Shown in pieces: positions 1 through 5,975 of a DNA stretch of 10,784 bases. The translations under genes were made by a program, and so were the position numbers. Origin of the DNA: an uncultured Clostridia bacterium (GTDB taxonomy: Bacteria; Bacillota; Clostridia; Oscillospirales; Acutalibacteraceae); assembly GCA_937888485.1 (NCBI GenBank), contig CALAQQ010000029.1, positions 1 to 10,784 of the forward strand, written 5' to 3'. The number at the start of each line of letters is the position of its first letter. Position 1 is the first letter of the stretch. A model generated the notes under the pieces. It saw only the letters and a list, made by a program, of their open reading frames with translations. It was not told the DNA's origin and searched no databases.

Positions 1-530
1 TTATTATTTGAATTATAATTTTTTGCATGACCTAATTCGTGAAAAACGTATGCGCCACCTTTTTTTGTATTTAAGAGAATTGAATCAAAACCTGGATAGT
101 AAAAAGCATTCTTTCCTTGAATGGGTTCAAGGTGTTGTTTGCGCATGTAATTCACTCCCATTTTTTTTATTTTATGTATAAATTTACCAAACAAACTTTT
201 ATTGTTATAGTTTTTTGCATCTTTTTTTATCATTTTGACTAGACTATCAGTAGCTCCATCCCAAATAGCTTCATCTATAGTTATTCCTAGTTTTTTTATA
301 TCTGCTAGATTCATTGTCTTGTTGACAATATCAGGCGTTACGTATTGAGAAAGTTTACGACAATCTTTAGCCATAAGATTTTTTGCAAGAATAGCAGATC
401 CAGCTCCGAATATACTCCCTGTAGCACCACCTGCAGCTCCTGCTATATACCACGGTATTTCTTTGTTTTGCTTAGAATTGCTATTGTCGTTTTTCTCAAA
501 AGTTTGAGAGTGAGTAATCCCTGTAACCAT
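1..530 (-). CDS. HExxH-motif putative metalloprotease, C-terminus cut by window edge
   Basis: The reading frame stays open from the ATG at 530 to the window edge, giving 176 visible residues. An AAAGGGG ribosome site sits just upstream at about 539-545. The start is hydrophilic and Asn/Ser-rich. Residues 26-49 are a Gly/Ala-rich hydrophobic stretch (IAGAAGGATG) that could be one membrane helix. The middle is Lys-rich, and HELGH lies at residues 164-168. HExxH is the zinc-binding and catalytic motif of many metallopeptidases; the third metal ligand would lie beyond the edge. I do not recognise the family, so peptidase activity is inferred from this motif alone. The DNA is about 27% GC, well below the aromatic genes to the right, which fits a foreign origin. 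The gene is divergent from the small gene at 765. Confidence 0.7.
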   Translation of the reverse strand, partial: MVTGITHSQTFEKNDNSNSKQNKEIPWYIAGAAGGATGSIFGAGSAILAKNLMAKDCRKLSQYVTPDIVNKTMNLADIKKLGITIDEAIWDGATDSLVKMIKKDAKNYNNKSLFGKFIHKIKKMGVNYMRKQHLEPIQGKNAFYYPGFDSILLNTKKGGAYVFHELGHAKNYNSNN

Positions 531-569
531 AAAATATCCCCTTTATTATATATATAAAGTTTTTTATTG

Positions 570-597
570 ATTAAAAATTGCTTGTATAATTTTTAAT
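570..597. repeat. AT-rich inverted repeat between divergent genes
   Basis: Ten-base arms (ATTAAAAATT and its complement) flank an 8-base spacer in the gap 531-764 between the two divergent left-edge genes. It could be an operator or a weak hairpin. The region is so AT-rich that chance is a serious alternative. Nothing else clear is visible in this gap apart from the -10 and ribosome site of the rightward gene. Confidence 0.25.
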
Positions 598-726
598 ATT
601 AAGAAATGTTAATAGATTAAGTAATTTTAATCGTTTAAAATATTATGAGAATTAGTGCTATAACGTTGAAATTTGAAATAAAATTATTAAAATAAGTAAA
701 GATATGGCTCTTTTAAATATCTATAG

Positions 727-760
727 TATAATAATAACAGTTGTGTCTTAGGTAGGAGAG
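727..760 (+). promoter_or_regulatory. Probable -10 box and ribosome site for the gene at 765
   Basis: A perfect TATAAT lies at 727-732 and an AGGAGAG ribosome site at 754-760, four bases before the ATG at 765. No good -35 box stands at 16-18 bases upstream, so the promoter is weak or needs an activator. The ribosome site is the stronger part of the call. Confidence 0.4.
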
Positions 761-764
761 TAAG

Positions 765-1007
765 ATGGCGATAGAAGGTTTTGATTATAAAGGTTTTGCA
801 ACGTCAATGGCTGAACAAGCTAAAGACTTAGTTCCTCCTGATTTAGAAGATTTTCAGAAGGAATATATTGAGCCCGCAGCAACGAAAAAACCCGAAAGCA
901 ATAAGCCTGATAACGATTTGTATGCAAAGTGGAAAACCGCATATGCTTTTTCTAATGATAGTGTTAGAAAACAGTGTTTCATGATGCTGAACAAAATATT
1001 TTACTAA
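765..1007 (+). CDS. Small hypothetical protein, 80 aa
   Basis: I do not recognise this protein with any certainty. It has a good AGGAGAG ribosome site and an upstream TATAAT. The first ~37 residues (FDYKGFATSMAEQAKDL onward) look like a genuine helical, acidic N-terminus. Residues after about 38 turn into a Pro/Lys/Asn-rich linker (EPAATKKPESNKPDND) and then a short basic end. Two points suggest it may be truncated or rearranged. It sits in the 400 bp next to the broken aroC, and an alternative frame (974-1168) continues with protein-like sequence where this one stops, so a frameshift near 975-1000 is possible. It overlaps 843-1007 of the open minus-strand frame described under aroC; one of the two readings there must be spurious, and I favour this one because it has translation signals. 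Confidence 0.5.
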   Translation: MAIEGFDYKGFATSMAEQAKDLVPPDLEDFQKEYIEPAATKKPESNKPDNDLYAKWKTAYAFSNDSVRKQCFMMLNKIFY

Positions 1008-1616
1008 CAAATAAATTACTATCGCCAGAATATAATCAAATGTTTGCACATAATTTTGAGAAAAACCACCTGTATTGTTTGCATCACAATATGTGTAAAC
1101 ACAAGACATCACAATCGATACTATCGCAACAACAAACAATCCACACAAATGTTTCTTTTTATATTTAGAAATATCTTTTTTCTCAAGTGATGATTTACAA
1201 ATTGCTCCTGCGGCAACAAGTGCAGCGGTTATTCTTCCACTGAAATGTCCGCCGCCTCTCGAATCTTGAAATCCGTGATATTTGCACTGCGCGGTATAGT
1301 CGGCATGAGAGGGGCGTGCAACAGTTTTAAGCTCTGCATAATCAGAACTCTTGATGTTTTCATTAGGTATAAGAATGGTTAGCGGAGTTCCTGTTGTTTT
1401 ACCGTTTATAAATCCGCTGACAATTCTGAATTCATCTTTTTCTTTTCTCGGTGTGGAAATTTTTCCGTCAGGACGTCTGAGAGTGAGCATATGCTCAATA
1501 TAATTTTTGTCAATTTCTATTCCTGGAGCAAGTCCGTCAATAACAGCGCCTATATATTCACCGTGGCTTTCGCCAAACAGAGTGATTGTAACGCTGTTGC
1601 CGAAAGTATTTTTCAT
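843..1616 (-). pseudogene. aroC: Chorismate synthase, truncated: N-terminal ~150 codons fused to unrelated sequence
   Basis: Chorismate synthase converts 5-enolpyruvylshikimate-3-phosphate to chorismate using reduced FMN. Residues 1 to about 150 are clear: the GESHG signature (His18), RRPDGKIST at 47-55, RPSHADY at 101-107 with the second conserved His104, and the GGGHFSGR...LVAAGAI block at 121-139. Homology stops around residues 145-150 (position about 1167-1185), whereas the family is usually ~360 residues. The C-terminal third signature and its Arg/Asp residues are absent. The frame then continues by chance or by fusion into a Lys-rich stretch and two hydrophobic segments (about residues 158-176 and 195-208) before a stop at 843. 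The ATG at 1616 lies 6 bases after the aroB stop, and its ribosome site AAAGGA is inside the aroB end. This form cannot be an active enzyme. Whether the break is real or an assembly join cannot be told from here. Confidence 0.88.
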
Positions 1617-1622
1617 TCTGTA

Positions 1623-2636
1623 TCATCCTTTCAGACAGTTTTCAGCCATTTCAATAACCTGATTGAATGTCATCTTTCTGAGTTCGTGCTTTCCGATTTC
1701 GTTAACTATAGTTACCGTAACCGAATCTCCGTCTGCTTTTTTATCATGGAAAGCCGCTTCGCTTATTTTCTTCCAATCAAAATCTATGAGATTATAGAGG
1801 TTGCATTTTTTCAGAACATTGACAACTCTCGGTCTTATTTTTTCATCACACATTGGAATAAGACCAAGTGCCACGCATTCCCCGTGATAAAGTTCGGCCA
1901 TATTACCACTGCTTTCTATGCCGTGACCGATTGTGTGTCCGAAATTCAGAATTTTTCTGAGTCCGGTTTCTTTTTCATCCTGTTCAACAACTGATTTTTT
2001 TATGTTTAGAGAACGGATGATGATTTCATCGATATTATCGTCTACATCTTTATTTTCAAAAATTTCAAAAAGTTCACTGTCAGAGGTCAATGCCATTTTT
2101 ACAGCTTCGGCAAGACCGTTGGAAATCTGTCTTTGAGGTAGTGTTTTCAGAAGGTCGGGATCAATCAGAACTTTTTTCGGTTGATAAAATGCACCGACGA
2201 TATTCTTAATACCGCCGAAGTTAATTGCTGTTTTTCCGCCGATAGAAGAATCGATCTGTGAAAGAAGTGTTGTGGGGATATTATAAAAATCAATGCCTCT
2301 CATATACGCCGACGCGGCAAATCCGGAAAGGTCTCCGACAACTCCGCCGCCTACAGCAACAACACAGTCTTTTCTTGAAAAACCGTTTTCGAGCATCATG
2401 TGAAGAAGCTTCTGAAAACCTTCAATGCTTTTTGAACCTTCACCCGATTCAACGGTACATATAAAAGCGGTTTTGCATTGATTGGCAAGTGTATTTGCAT
2501 ATTTTTCCGGAACACCCGAATCGGTTACAACAAGAACACGTCTGTTTAAATTTAGATAATTTGCTGCTTTTTGAAGGATACCTCTTTCAACAATTATATC
2601 GTAGCTGTTTTCTTTTAAATCCAAATGTATATTCAT
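1623..2636 (-). CDS. aroB: 3-dehydroquinate synthase
   Basis: This cytoplasmic enzyme is the second step of the shikimate pathway. It converts DAHP to 3-dehydroquinate with bound NAD and a divalent metal. The protein has 337 residues, slightly short of the usual ~350-360; the shortening appears near 262-272, after the HGE motif. Visible motifs are the NAD-binding GGGVVGD (96-102), PTTLLSQIDSSIGGKTAIN (121-139), GLAEAVK (174-180), NFGHTIGHGIE (231-241) and HGE (251-253). By family knowledge Glu177, His234 and His251 are the metal ligands. The frame is open from a GTG at 2645 and an ATG at 2642, but AAAGGTG itself overlaps those codons. The ATG at 2636 has that ribosome site at the right distance, so I chose it. 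pheA ends 11 bases upstream and aroC follows after 6 bases, so the three are co-transcribed. Confidence 0.95.
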   Translation of the reverse strand: MNIHLDLKENSYDIIVERGILQKAANYLNLNRRVLVVTDSGVPEKYANTLANQCKTAFICTVESGEGSKSIEGFQKLLHMMLENGFSRKDCVVAVGGGVVGDLSGFAASAYMRGIDFYNIPTTLLSQIDSSIGGKTAINFGGIKNIVGAFYQPKKVLIDPDLLKTLPQRQISNGLAEAVKMALTSDSELFEIFENKDVDDNIDEIIIRSLNIKKSVVEQDEKETGLRKILNFGHTIGHGIESSGNMAELYHGECVALGLIPMCDEKIRPRVVNVLKKCNLYNLIDFDWKKISEAAFHDKKADGDSVTVTIVNEIGKHELRKMTFNQVIEMAENCLKG

Positions 2637-2647
2637 ATTCATCACCT

Positions 2648-3736
2648 TTAAATTTCGCTGTGAGGTGCAAATGTTCCCGCTATTTTAAGCTTATCGCACA
2701 CTTTGTTTAAATCTGCAATCATTTTTTGTCCGTTTTCGGTATTTGTTGTTCCGTCAATTTCAATGTAGAAATAATACTGCCACGAATGTTTTTTTAAAGG
2801 TCTGCTTCTGAGAGCAGTCATATTGTAGCCGTATTTACCGATGATGCTTATTGCATTTGCGAGAGAACCTGCTTCATTTTTAACAGTAAACATGAGTACT
2901 GAACTTGTGAGGGCAGGTGATTCGGCTCTGACTTTAGAAAGAACTGCAAAACGAGTTGTGTTTTCTCCGCTTTTATTGATGTTTGCTTCAAGAATCTTGA
3001 GTCCGAATATCTCTGCTGTTTCAACACTGGCAATTGCACCGATAGATTTGTCGTTCATTTCCGAAACGGTTTTTGCAGCAATAGCCGTGTTGTTTGCTTC
3101 TTCAATGTCAAATCCTCGCATTTTTATATAGTCATGGCACTGACCGAGAGCCTGCGGATGGCTTGTTACTTTTTTAATATCGTCAACTGTAGCACCGGGA
3201 ACACCGAGAAGGTTCTGATGTATTTCAAGCTCATATATTCCGTTTATGAAAAGTACGCCCGAAAAGATAAGGTCAATAGTTTGTCCGACTTCACCTGCAT
3301 AACTGTTTTCTATCGGAAGAACAGCTATATCGGTTTCACTCTTTAAAACAGAATCATAGGCAGACTTGAAATCCCTGAAGGAAATTCTGTTGCTGTCAGG
3401 AAAGATTCTTCCGGCGGCAATATGTGCGAACGCTCCTTCAACTCCGCTGTACGCAACTTTCAGTCCGTTTTGCATTCTGTACTGATATGTGCGGGAAACA
3501 GACATCAGATTTTTAATGTAATCAATATAATAACCTTTAATTATCTTGTCATCAATCAGTGCAGAATTCTTTTCGATGACAGCTTCTTCTCTTTTGGGGT
3601 CATAAATAGGAAGCCCGAATTCCTTTTTATATTCAAAAACAAGTTCGGCAGCTCTCATTCTTTCGATAAACAATTCTGCCATCTGAGAATCAACTCTGTT
3701 TATAATTTCTCTTGCTTCTTCCAATTTGTTTGCCAT
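2648..3736 (-). CDS. pheA: Bifunctional chorismate mutase / prephenate dehydratase (P-protein)
   Basis: This enzyme converts chorismate to prephenate and then to phenylpyruvate, the committed branch to phenylalanine. The 362 residues hold three domains. An AroQ-type chorismate mutase spans 1 to about 88; Arg9, Arg26, Lys37, Asp46, Arg49 and Glu50 align with the E. coli active-site residues Arg11, Arg28, Lys39, Asp48, Arg51 and Glu52. Prephenate dehydratase spans about 92-268, with PIENS (141-145), TSHPQALGQC (191-200) and the catalytic NTTRF (259-263). An ACT regulatory domain spans about 277-355, with GSLANAI and LRSRP (309-313). In the last motif the Glu of the E. coli phenylalanine-binding ESRP motif is Arg; feedback inhibition may still occur. 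The ribosome site AAAGGGG is at about 3747-3753. It is the first structural gene of the operon, and the terminator upstream of it suggests control by phenylalanine supply. Confidence 0.95.
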   Translation of the reverse strand: MANKLEEAREIINRVDSQMAELFIERMRAAELVFEYKKEFGLPIYDPKREEAVIEKNSALIDDKIIKGYYIDYIKNLMSVSRTYQYRMQNGLKVAYSGVEGAFAHIAAGRIFPDSNRISFRDFKSAYDSVLKSETDIAVLPIENSYAGEVGQTIDLIFSGVLFINGIYELEIHQNLLGVPGATVDDIKKVTSHPQALGQCHDYIKMRGFDIEEANNTAIAAKTVSEMNDKSIGAIASVETAEIFGLKILEANINKSGENTTRFAVLSKVRAESPALTSSVLMFTVKNEAGSLANAISIIGKYGYNMTALRSRPLKKHSWQYYFYIEIDGTTNTENGQKMIADLNKVCDKLKIAGTFAPHSEI

Positions 3737-3751
3737 TTCTGAAAACCCCTT

Positions 3752-3797
3752 TCAAAAATAAGAAAAGCCTCTCTTGCAAAAATACAAGTGAGGCTTT
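3752..3797 (-). terminator. Intrinsic terminator in the pheA leader (attenuator)
   Basis: On the minus strand AAAGCCTCACTTG (3797-3785) pairs with CAAGAGAGGCTTT (3776-3764): 12 pairs, one A-A mismatch and an 8-base loop. A U-rich run (TCTTATTTTTG) follows immediately. It sits between the leader peptide and pheA, 15 bases before the start codon region, and not at the end of any structural gene. That position points to conditional termination of pheA-aroB-aroC. Confidence 0.85.
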
Positions 3798-3849
3798 AAA
3801 AATTCTGTCAAAAATCAAATAATTGAAACTTTTTCAGGCTCTCACAAGT
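3784..3849 (-). promoter_or_regulatory. Candidate antiterminator competing with the pheA terminator
   Basis: Minus-strand segment 2 (ACTTGTGAGAGCC, 3849-3837) can pair with segment 3 (GCCTCACTTGT, 3794-3784). This gives GTGAG/CTCAC plus GC/GC around one bulged A, and AC/GT across a TT/TT internal loop. Segment 3 is also the 5' arm of the terminator, so the two structures exclude each other. Between them a small hairpin (TCAA...TTGA with flanking A5/T5) could bring the arms together. The pairing is weaker than the terminator and was worked out by eye, without energy calculation. Confidence 0.5.
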
Positions 3850-3851
3850 AA

Positions 3852-3941
3852 CTATTCTACAGCAAAATAAGCATAGCCAAAATAAAAGGCTACGCTAAAG
3901 CTAAAGAAATATTTACTTGCATTTGAGATTGCCGAGTTCAT
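3852..3941 (-). CDS. Phe/Tyr-rich leader peptide of the pheA operon, 29 aa
   Basis: An ATG at 3941 opens a 29-codon frame ending at TAG (3854-3852). A GAAGG ribosome site stands 8 bases upstream, and a consensus promoter starts transcription about 25 bases before the ATG. From residue 10 on it is packed with aromatic residues: KYFFSFS at 10-16, AFYFGYAYF at 18-26. In total there are six Phe and four Tyr in 29 residues. Such control-codon runs are the mark of ribosome-mediated attenuation, known from enterobacterial pheL/pheA. The stop lies 2 bases before segment 2 of the antiterminator. A ribosome reaching the stop would therefore cover segment 2 and allow termination, while one stalled at Phe codons would leave it free. 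The peptide itself probably has no function after synthesis. Confidence 0.82.
   Translation of the reverse strand: MNSAISNASKYFFSFSVAFYFGYAYFAVE
3870..3896 (-). promoter_or_regulatory. Hairpin inside the leader-peptide coding region
   Basis: Minus-strand AGCGTAGCC (3896-3888) pairs with GGCTATGCT (3878-3870) around a U-rich 9-base loop. One of the nine pairs is G-U in the minus-strand RNA but would be an A-C mismatch on the plus strand, which supports a minus-strand RNA structure. It covers codons 16-24, within the Phe/Tyr run. That fits a pause hairpin that holds RNA polymerase until the leading ribosome arrives. Confidence 0.55.
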
Positions 3942-3972
3942 AAATATTACCTTCAAAACCGATTTTTTCTCA

Positions 3973-4001
3973 ATTATATGCCTGTAAAAATGAAATGTCA
4001 A
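3973..4001 (-). promoter_or_regulatory. Promoter of the pheA-aroB-aroC operon
   Basis: Perfect housekeeping-type promoter on the minus strand: -35 TTGACA (4001-3996), 17-base spacer, -10 TATAAT (3978-3973). The expected transcript start is near 3966, leaving about 230 bases of leader before pheA. Confidence 0.9.
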
Positions 4002-4196
4002 GACAAAATTTAAAAAACTTACGTTAAAATTTCAAGATTTTTCTCATATTGTTATGAAGGCATTAAACCAGTTAATTATTAAGTCTTTATTGCTTTAATC
4101 GCATTATATTAGCATTTAGTATATGCTCTATGTTTTCAATAGAAGAATCAATCAAGGGGTTAGTATGATAGATAATTCTAAAATTGATTAAATTTG

Positions 4197-4225
4197 TTGA
4201 CTTTTTTTGTTTATAATGATATAAT
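4197..4225 (+). promoter_or_regulatory. Promoter of the MgtC-family gene
   Basis: TTGACT (4197-4202), 17-base spacer and perfect TATAAT (4220-4225), followed by an AAAAGGGGA ribosome site at 4244-4252. The stretch 4002-4196 between the two divergent promoters shows no gene or clear structure to me. Confidence 0.85.
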
Positions 4226-4257
4226 ACAAAAATATAATTGTTGAAAAGGGGATAAGT

Positions 4258-4950
4258 ATGCAGGAAATAATAGATGCTGTTTACAGAGATTTTTCTGAAA
4301 GCGGATACTTGCTCGTCAGAATGGTCCTTGCAGGTCTCTGCGGTGTTATTATCGGATATGAAAGAAGCAGACGTCAGAAAGATGCAGGTATCAGAACCCA
4401 TATGATTGTTGCTCTCGGTGCAGCGCTTGCAATGATTGTTTCGAAATACGGTTTCTTTGATTTGCTTCAGTTTGAAGGTCTTCGTGCCGATGCATCAAGA
4501 ATTGCATCGAATGTTATAACCGGTGTAGGTTTCCTTGGCGCAGGTGTTATTTTTGTTAAAGACGTTTCGATTAAGGGTCTTACAACTGCTGCCGGTATCT
4601 GGACTACCGCAAGCGTCGGTCTTGCAATCGGTGCAGGAATGTATAGCGTTGCAATCGGTGCAACCCTTCTTATGGTTTTGTTCCAGCTTGTATTTCACAG
4701 ATTTTTCACTCGTCTTGAAAATACAGTCAATGAATTTACTGTAATTCTTACAGATAATCTAAATGCGGTAAAAGATTTCAGAGCCATGCTTGAAAAAAAC
4801 AAAATTCTTGTTGAAAAATGTAAAATGTCAAGAAACGGTGATTCAACCATTACACTTGATATTACTATAAAAAAAGCAAGAACAACATCCATGGACGAAA
4901 TACTTCTTATTGCTGAACAGAATGAACACATTGTTTCTGTTGAAATTTAA
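4258..4950 (+). CDS. MgtC/SapB family membrane protein
   Basis: The protein has 230 residues with about five membrane segments (roughly 17-34, 46-62, 84-101, 107-126 and 127-148) followed by a soluble C-terminal domain (about 157-230). The family core is clear: GYERSRRQKDAGIRTHMIV at 33-51 and GVGFLGAGVIF at 89-99, then IKGLTTAAGIWTTASVGLA from 105. The C-terminal domain has the alternating strand/helix character of the small ACT-like domain seen in MgtC proteins. MgtC proteins are linked to growth in low magnesium and, in Salmonella and mycobacteria, to virulence and modulation of ATP synthase; the role in commensal Clostridia is not settled. The gene has its own promoter and terminator, so it is a single-gene unit. 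No magnesium riboswitch is visible in its short leader (about 25 bases). Confidence 0.92.
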   Translation: MQEIIDAVYRDFSESGYLLVRMVLAGLCGVIIGYERSRRQKDAGIRTHMIVALGAALAMIVSKYGFFDLLQFEGLRADASRIASNVITGVGFLGAGVIFVKDVSIKGLTTAAGIWTTASVGLAIGAGMYSVAIGATLLMVLFQLVFHRFFTRLENTVNEFTVILTDNLNAVKDFRAMLEKNKILVEKCKMSRNGDSTITLDITIKKARTTSMDEILLIAEQNEHIVSVEI

Positions 4951-4958
4951 ATGAAAAG

Positions 4959-4997
4959 AAAGCGGTTTGCAAAGGTTAATCCGATGCAAACCGCTTT
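4959..4997. terminator. Bidirectional terminator between convergent genes
   Basis: Perfect 13-bp stem (AAAGCGGTTTGCA, 4959-4971, with 4985-4997) and a 13-base loop. T-rich sequence follows on both strands. It lies 8 bases after the MgtC-family stop and 7 bases beyond the stop of the convergent gene, so it can serve both. Confidence 0.9.
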
Positions 4998-5004
4998 TAA
5001 ATTA

Positions 5005-5955
5005 TTAATTCTTTTTTGATTTTTCTTTTTTGGGAGACGGGGATGACTTTGAACTTCTTTCCATAAGAACAAGAATGAGACACCAGAAGGCAGAAAGAAG
5101 AACGAAAAGAATGCAGACAAGTATTGCGTTGTCCATTGCAAAGTTCAGAATGCCGCCGAGTGCAGGAATGTAGGAACTGATTATACCGTAGCAAGCTGAT
5201 GATTGAACGGTGTAGGGATATCCTGCTGATGAAACGGGATTAACCGTGAAAGATGCGTTGTCGTTGGAAATGATTGAGATAGAAGTGATTGTCTGGATAT
5301 CACATCCTGACAGACCGGGTGCGGGAACAGCTATAAGATTGCCCTGAACATATTCGTTGGCATCACATTTTTTCGAAATAATCAAGTCGCCTTCTTTTAC
5401 ATCGAGAGCTTCAATGTCATGGCTCATTGTGTTGAAACAAATTCCACCAATGTCAGTTCCGCCGTTGTCGAGGAATATTGTAACGAAACAACCAAGGATA
5501 AAAGTAACAACGGTTGCACAAAGCATAACAATTGAAATGATTTTTCCGGCTAATATTCCGCCGCCTTTTTTGGCTTTCTTGCCTTCGTCTTCTGCCTTGG
5601 GATTCCCGTAATCGGCATCGGAGAAATCAAGAACTTCTTCATTCTGCGGCTGTTCAATTGCACCGACGGGAGCGTAGGGAGAAGGTCTCTGTCCTATGGG
5701 AACAAGAGGTCTTGCTTTTTTCTTTTCGGGTTCACCCATGGGAGAATAAAACGGATTTTCCTGAGCGGGAGCGGGTGTAGGCTTGCTGAAGTAGTGTGCA
5801 CCGATTGTTTCGTCGGATTTTTTAACAGGCTCATTTTTGCTTATTTCGGGAATAAGACTTTTTGTTTCTTTATTGGCAGACAAATCCTGACCTCTTGTTG
5901 CGGCAACAAATTCAAGGTCAAGCTCGTCTATACTTTTAAGCTTGAACTGTTCCAT
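5005..5955 (-). CDS. Two-helix membrane protein with a degenerate SipW-type signal-peptidase-like domain
   Basis: The protein has 316 residues. Residues 1-134 are cytoplasmic-looking: acidic, then Pro-rich (PTPAPAQENP at 59-68) and Lys-rich. A membrane helix spans about 137-163, an outer domain about 164-272, a second helix about 275-298, and the tail is basic (KKEKSKKN). The outer domain follows the plan of archaeal/ER-type signal peptidase I (SipW-like): EGDLIISKK at 188-196 and ACYGIISSYIPALGGIL at 254-270, in place of the family's vGkv..iP.lG. At the catalytic (S/G)SMxP site it reads NTMSHDI (175-181), with Thr176 where the nucleophilic Ser should be. It is therefore probably not an active peptidase, or it is highly divergent; the homology is my reading by pattern. 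The frame is open to a TTG at 5973, but GAAAGG overlaps that codon, so the ATG at 5955 is the start. It follows the DivIVA-like gene by 20 bases. Confidence 0.72.
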   Translation of the reverse strand: MEQFKLKSIDELDLEFVAATRGQDLSANKETKSLIPEISKNEPVKKSDETIGAHYFSKPTPAPAQENPFYSPMGEPEKKKARPLVPIGQRPSPYAPVGAIEQPQNEEVLDFSDADYGNPKAEDEGKKAKKGGGILAGKIISIVMLCATVVTFILGCFVTIFLDNGGTDIGGICFNTMSHDIEALDVKEGDLIISKKCDANEYVQGNLIAVPAPGLSGCDIQTITSISIISNDNASFTVNPVSSAGYPYTVQSSACYGIISSYIPALGGILNFAMDNAILVCILFVLLSAFWCLILVLMERSSKSSPSPKKEKSKKN

Positions 5956-5975
5956 AAAAATACTGCCTTTCAAAA

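Noticed and set aside
345..557. Plus-strand open frame of 70 codons at the left edge
   Set aside because: Antisense to the HExxH gene, which has a ribosome site and a meaningful motif; this one has neither.
1491..1994. Plus-strand open frame of 167 codons across aroC/aroB
   Set aside because: Shadow of two well-supported genes on the opposite strand; its translation is low-complexity and Phe/Ser-rich.
2841..3131. Plus-strand open frame of 96 codons inside pheA
   Set aside because: It is antisense to a clearly conserved enzyme, has no ribosome site and encodes no recognisable domain.
3737..4001. T-box riboswitch upstream of pheA
   Set aside because: The leader is only about 230 bases and lacks the conserved T-box sequence and specifier-loop arrangement; the Phe-rich short frame explains the terminator better.
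4197..4257. Magnesium riboswitch upstream of the MgtC-family gene
   Set aside because: Only about 25 bases lie between the predicted transcript start and the start codon, too short for an M-box.
4087..4401. Minus-strand open frame spanning the MgtC-family start
   Set aside because: It overlaps a strong promoter and the coding start of the MgtC-family gene, and no ribosome site or family pattern is visible.
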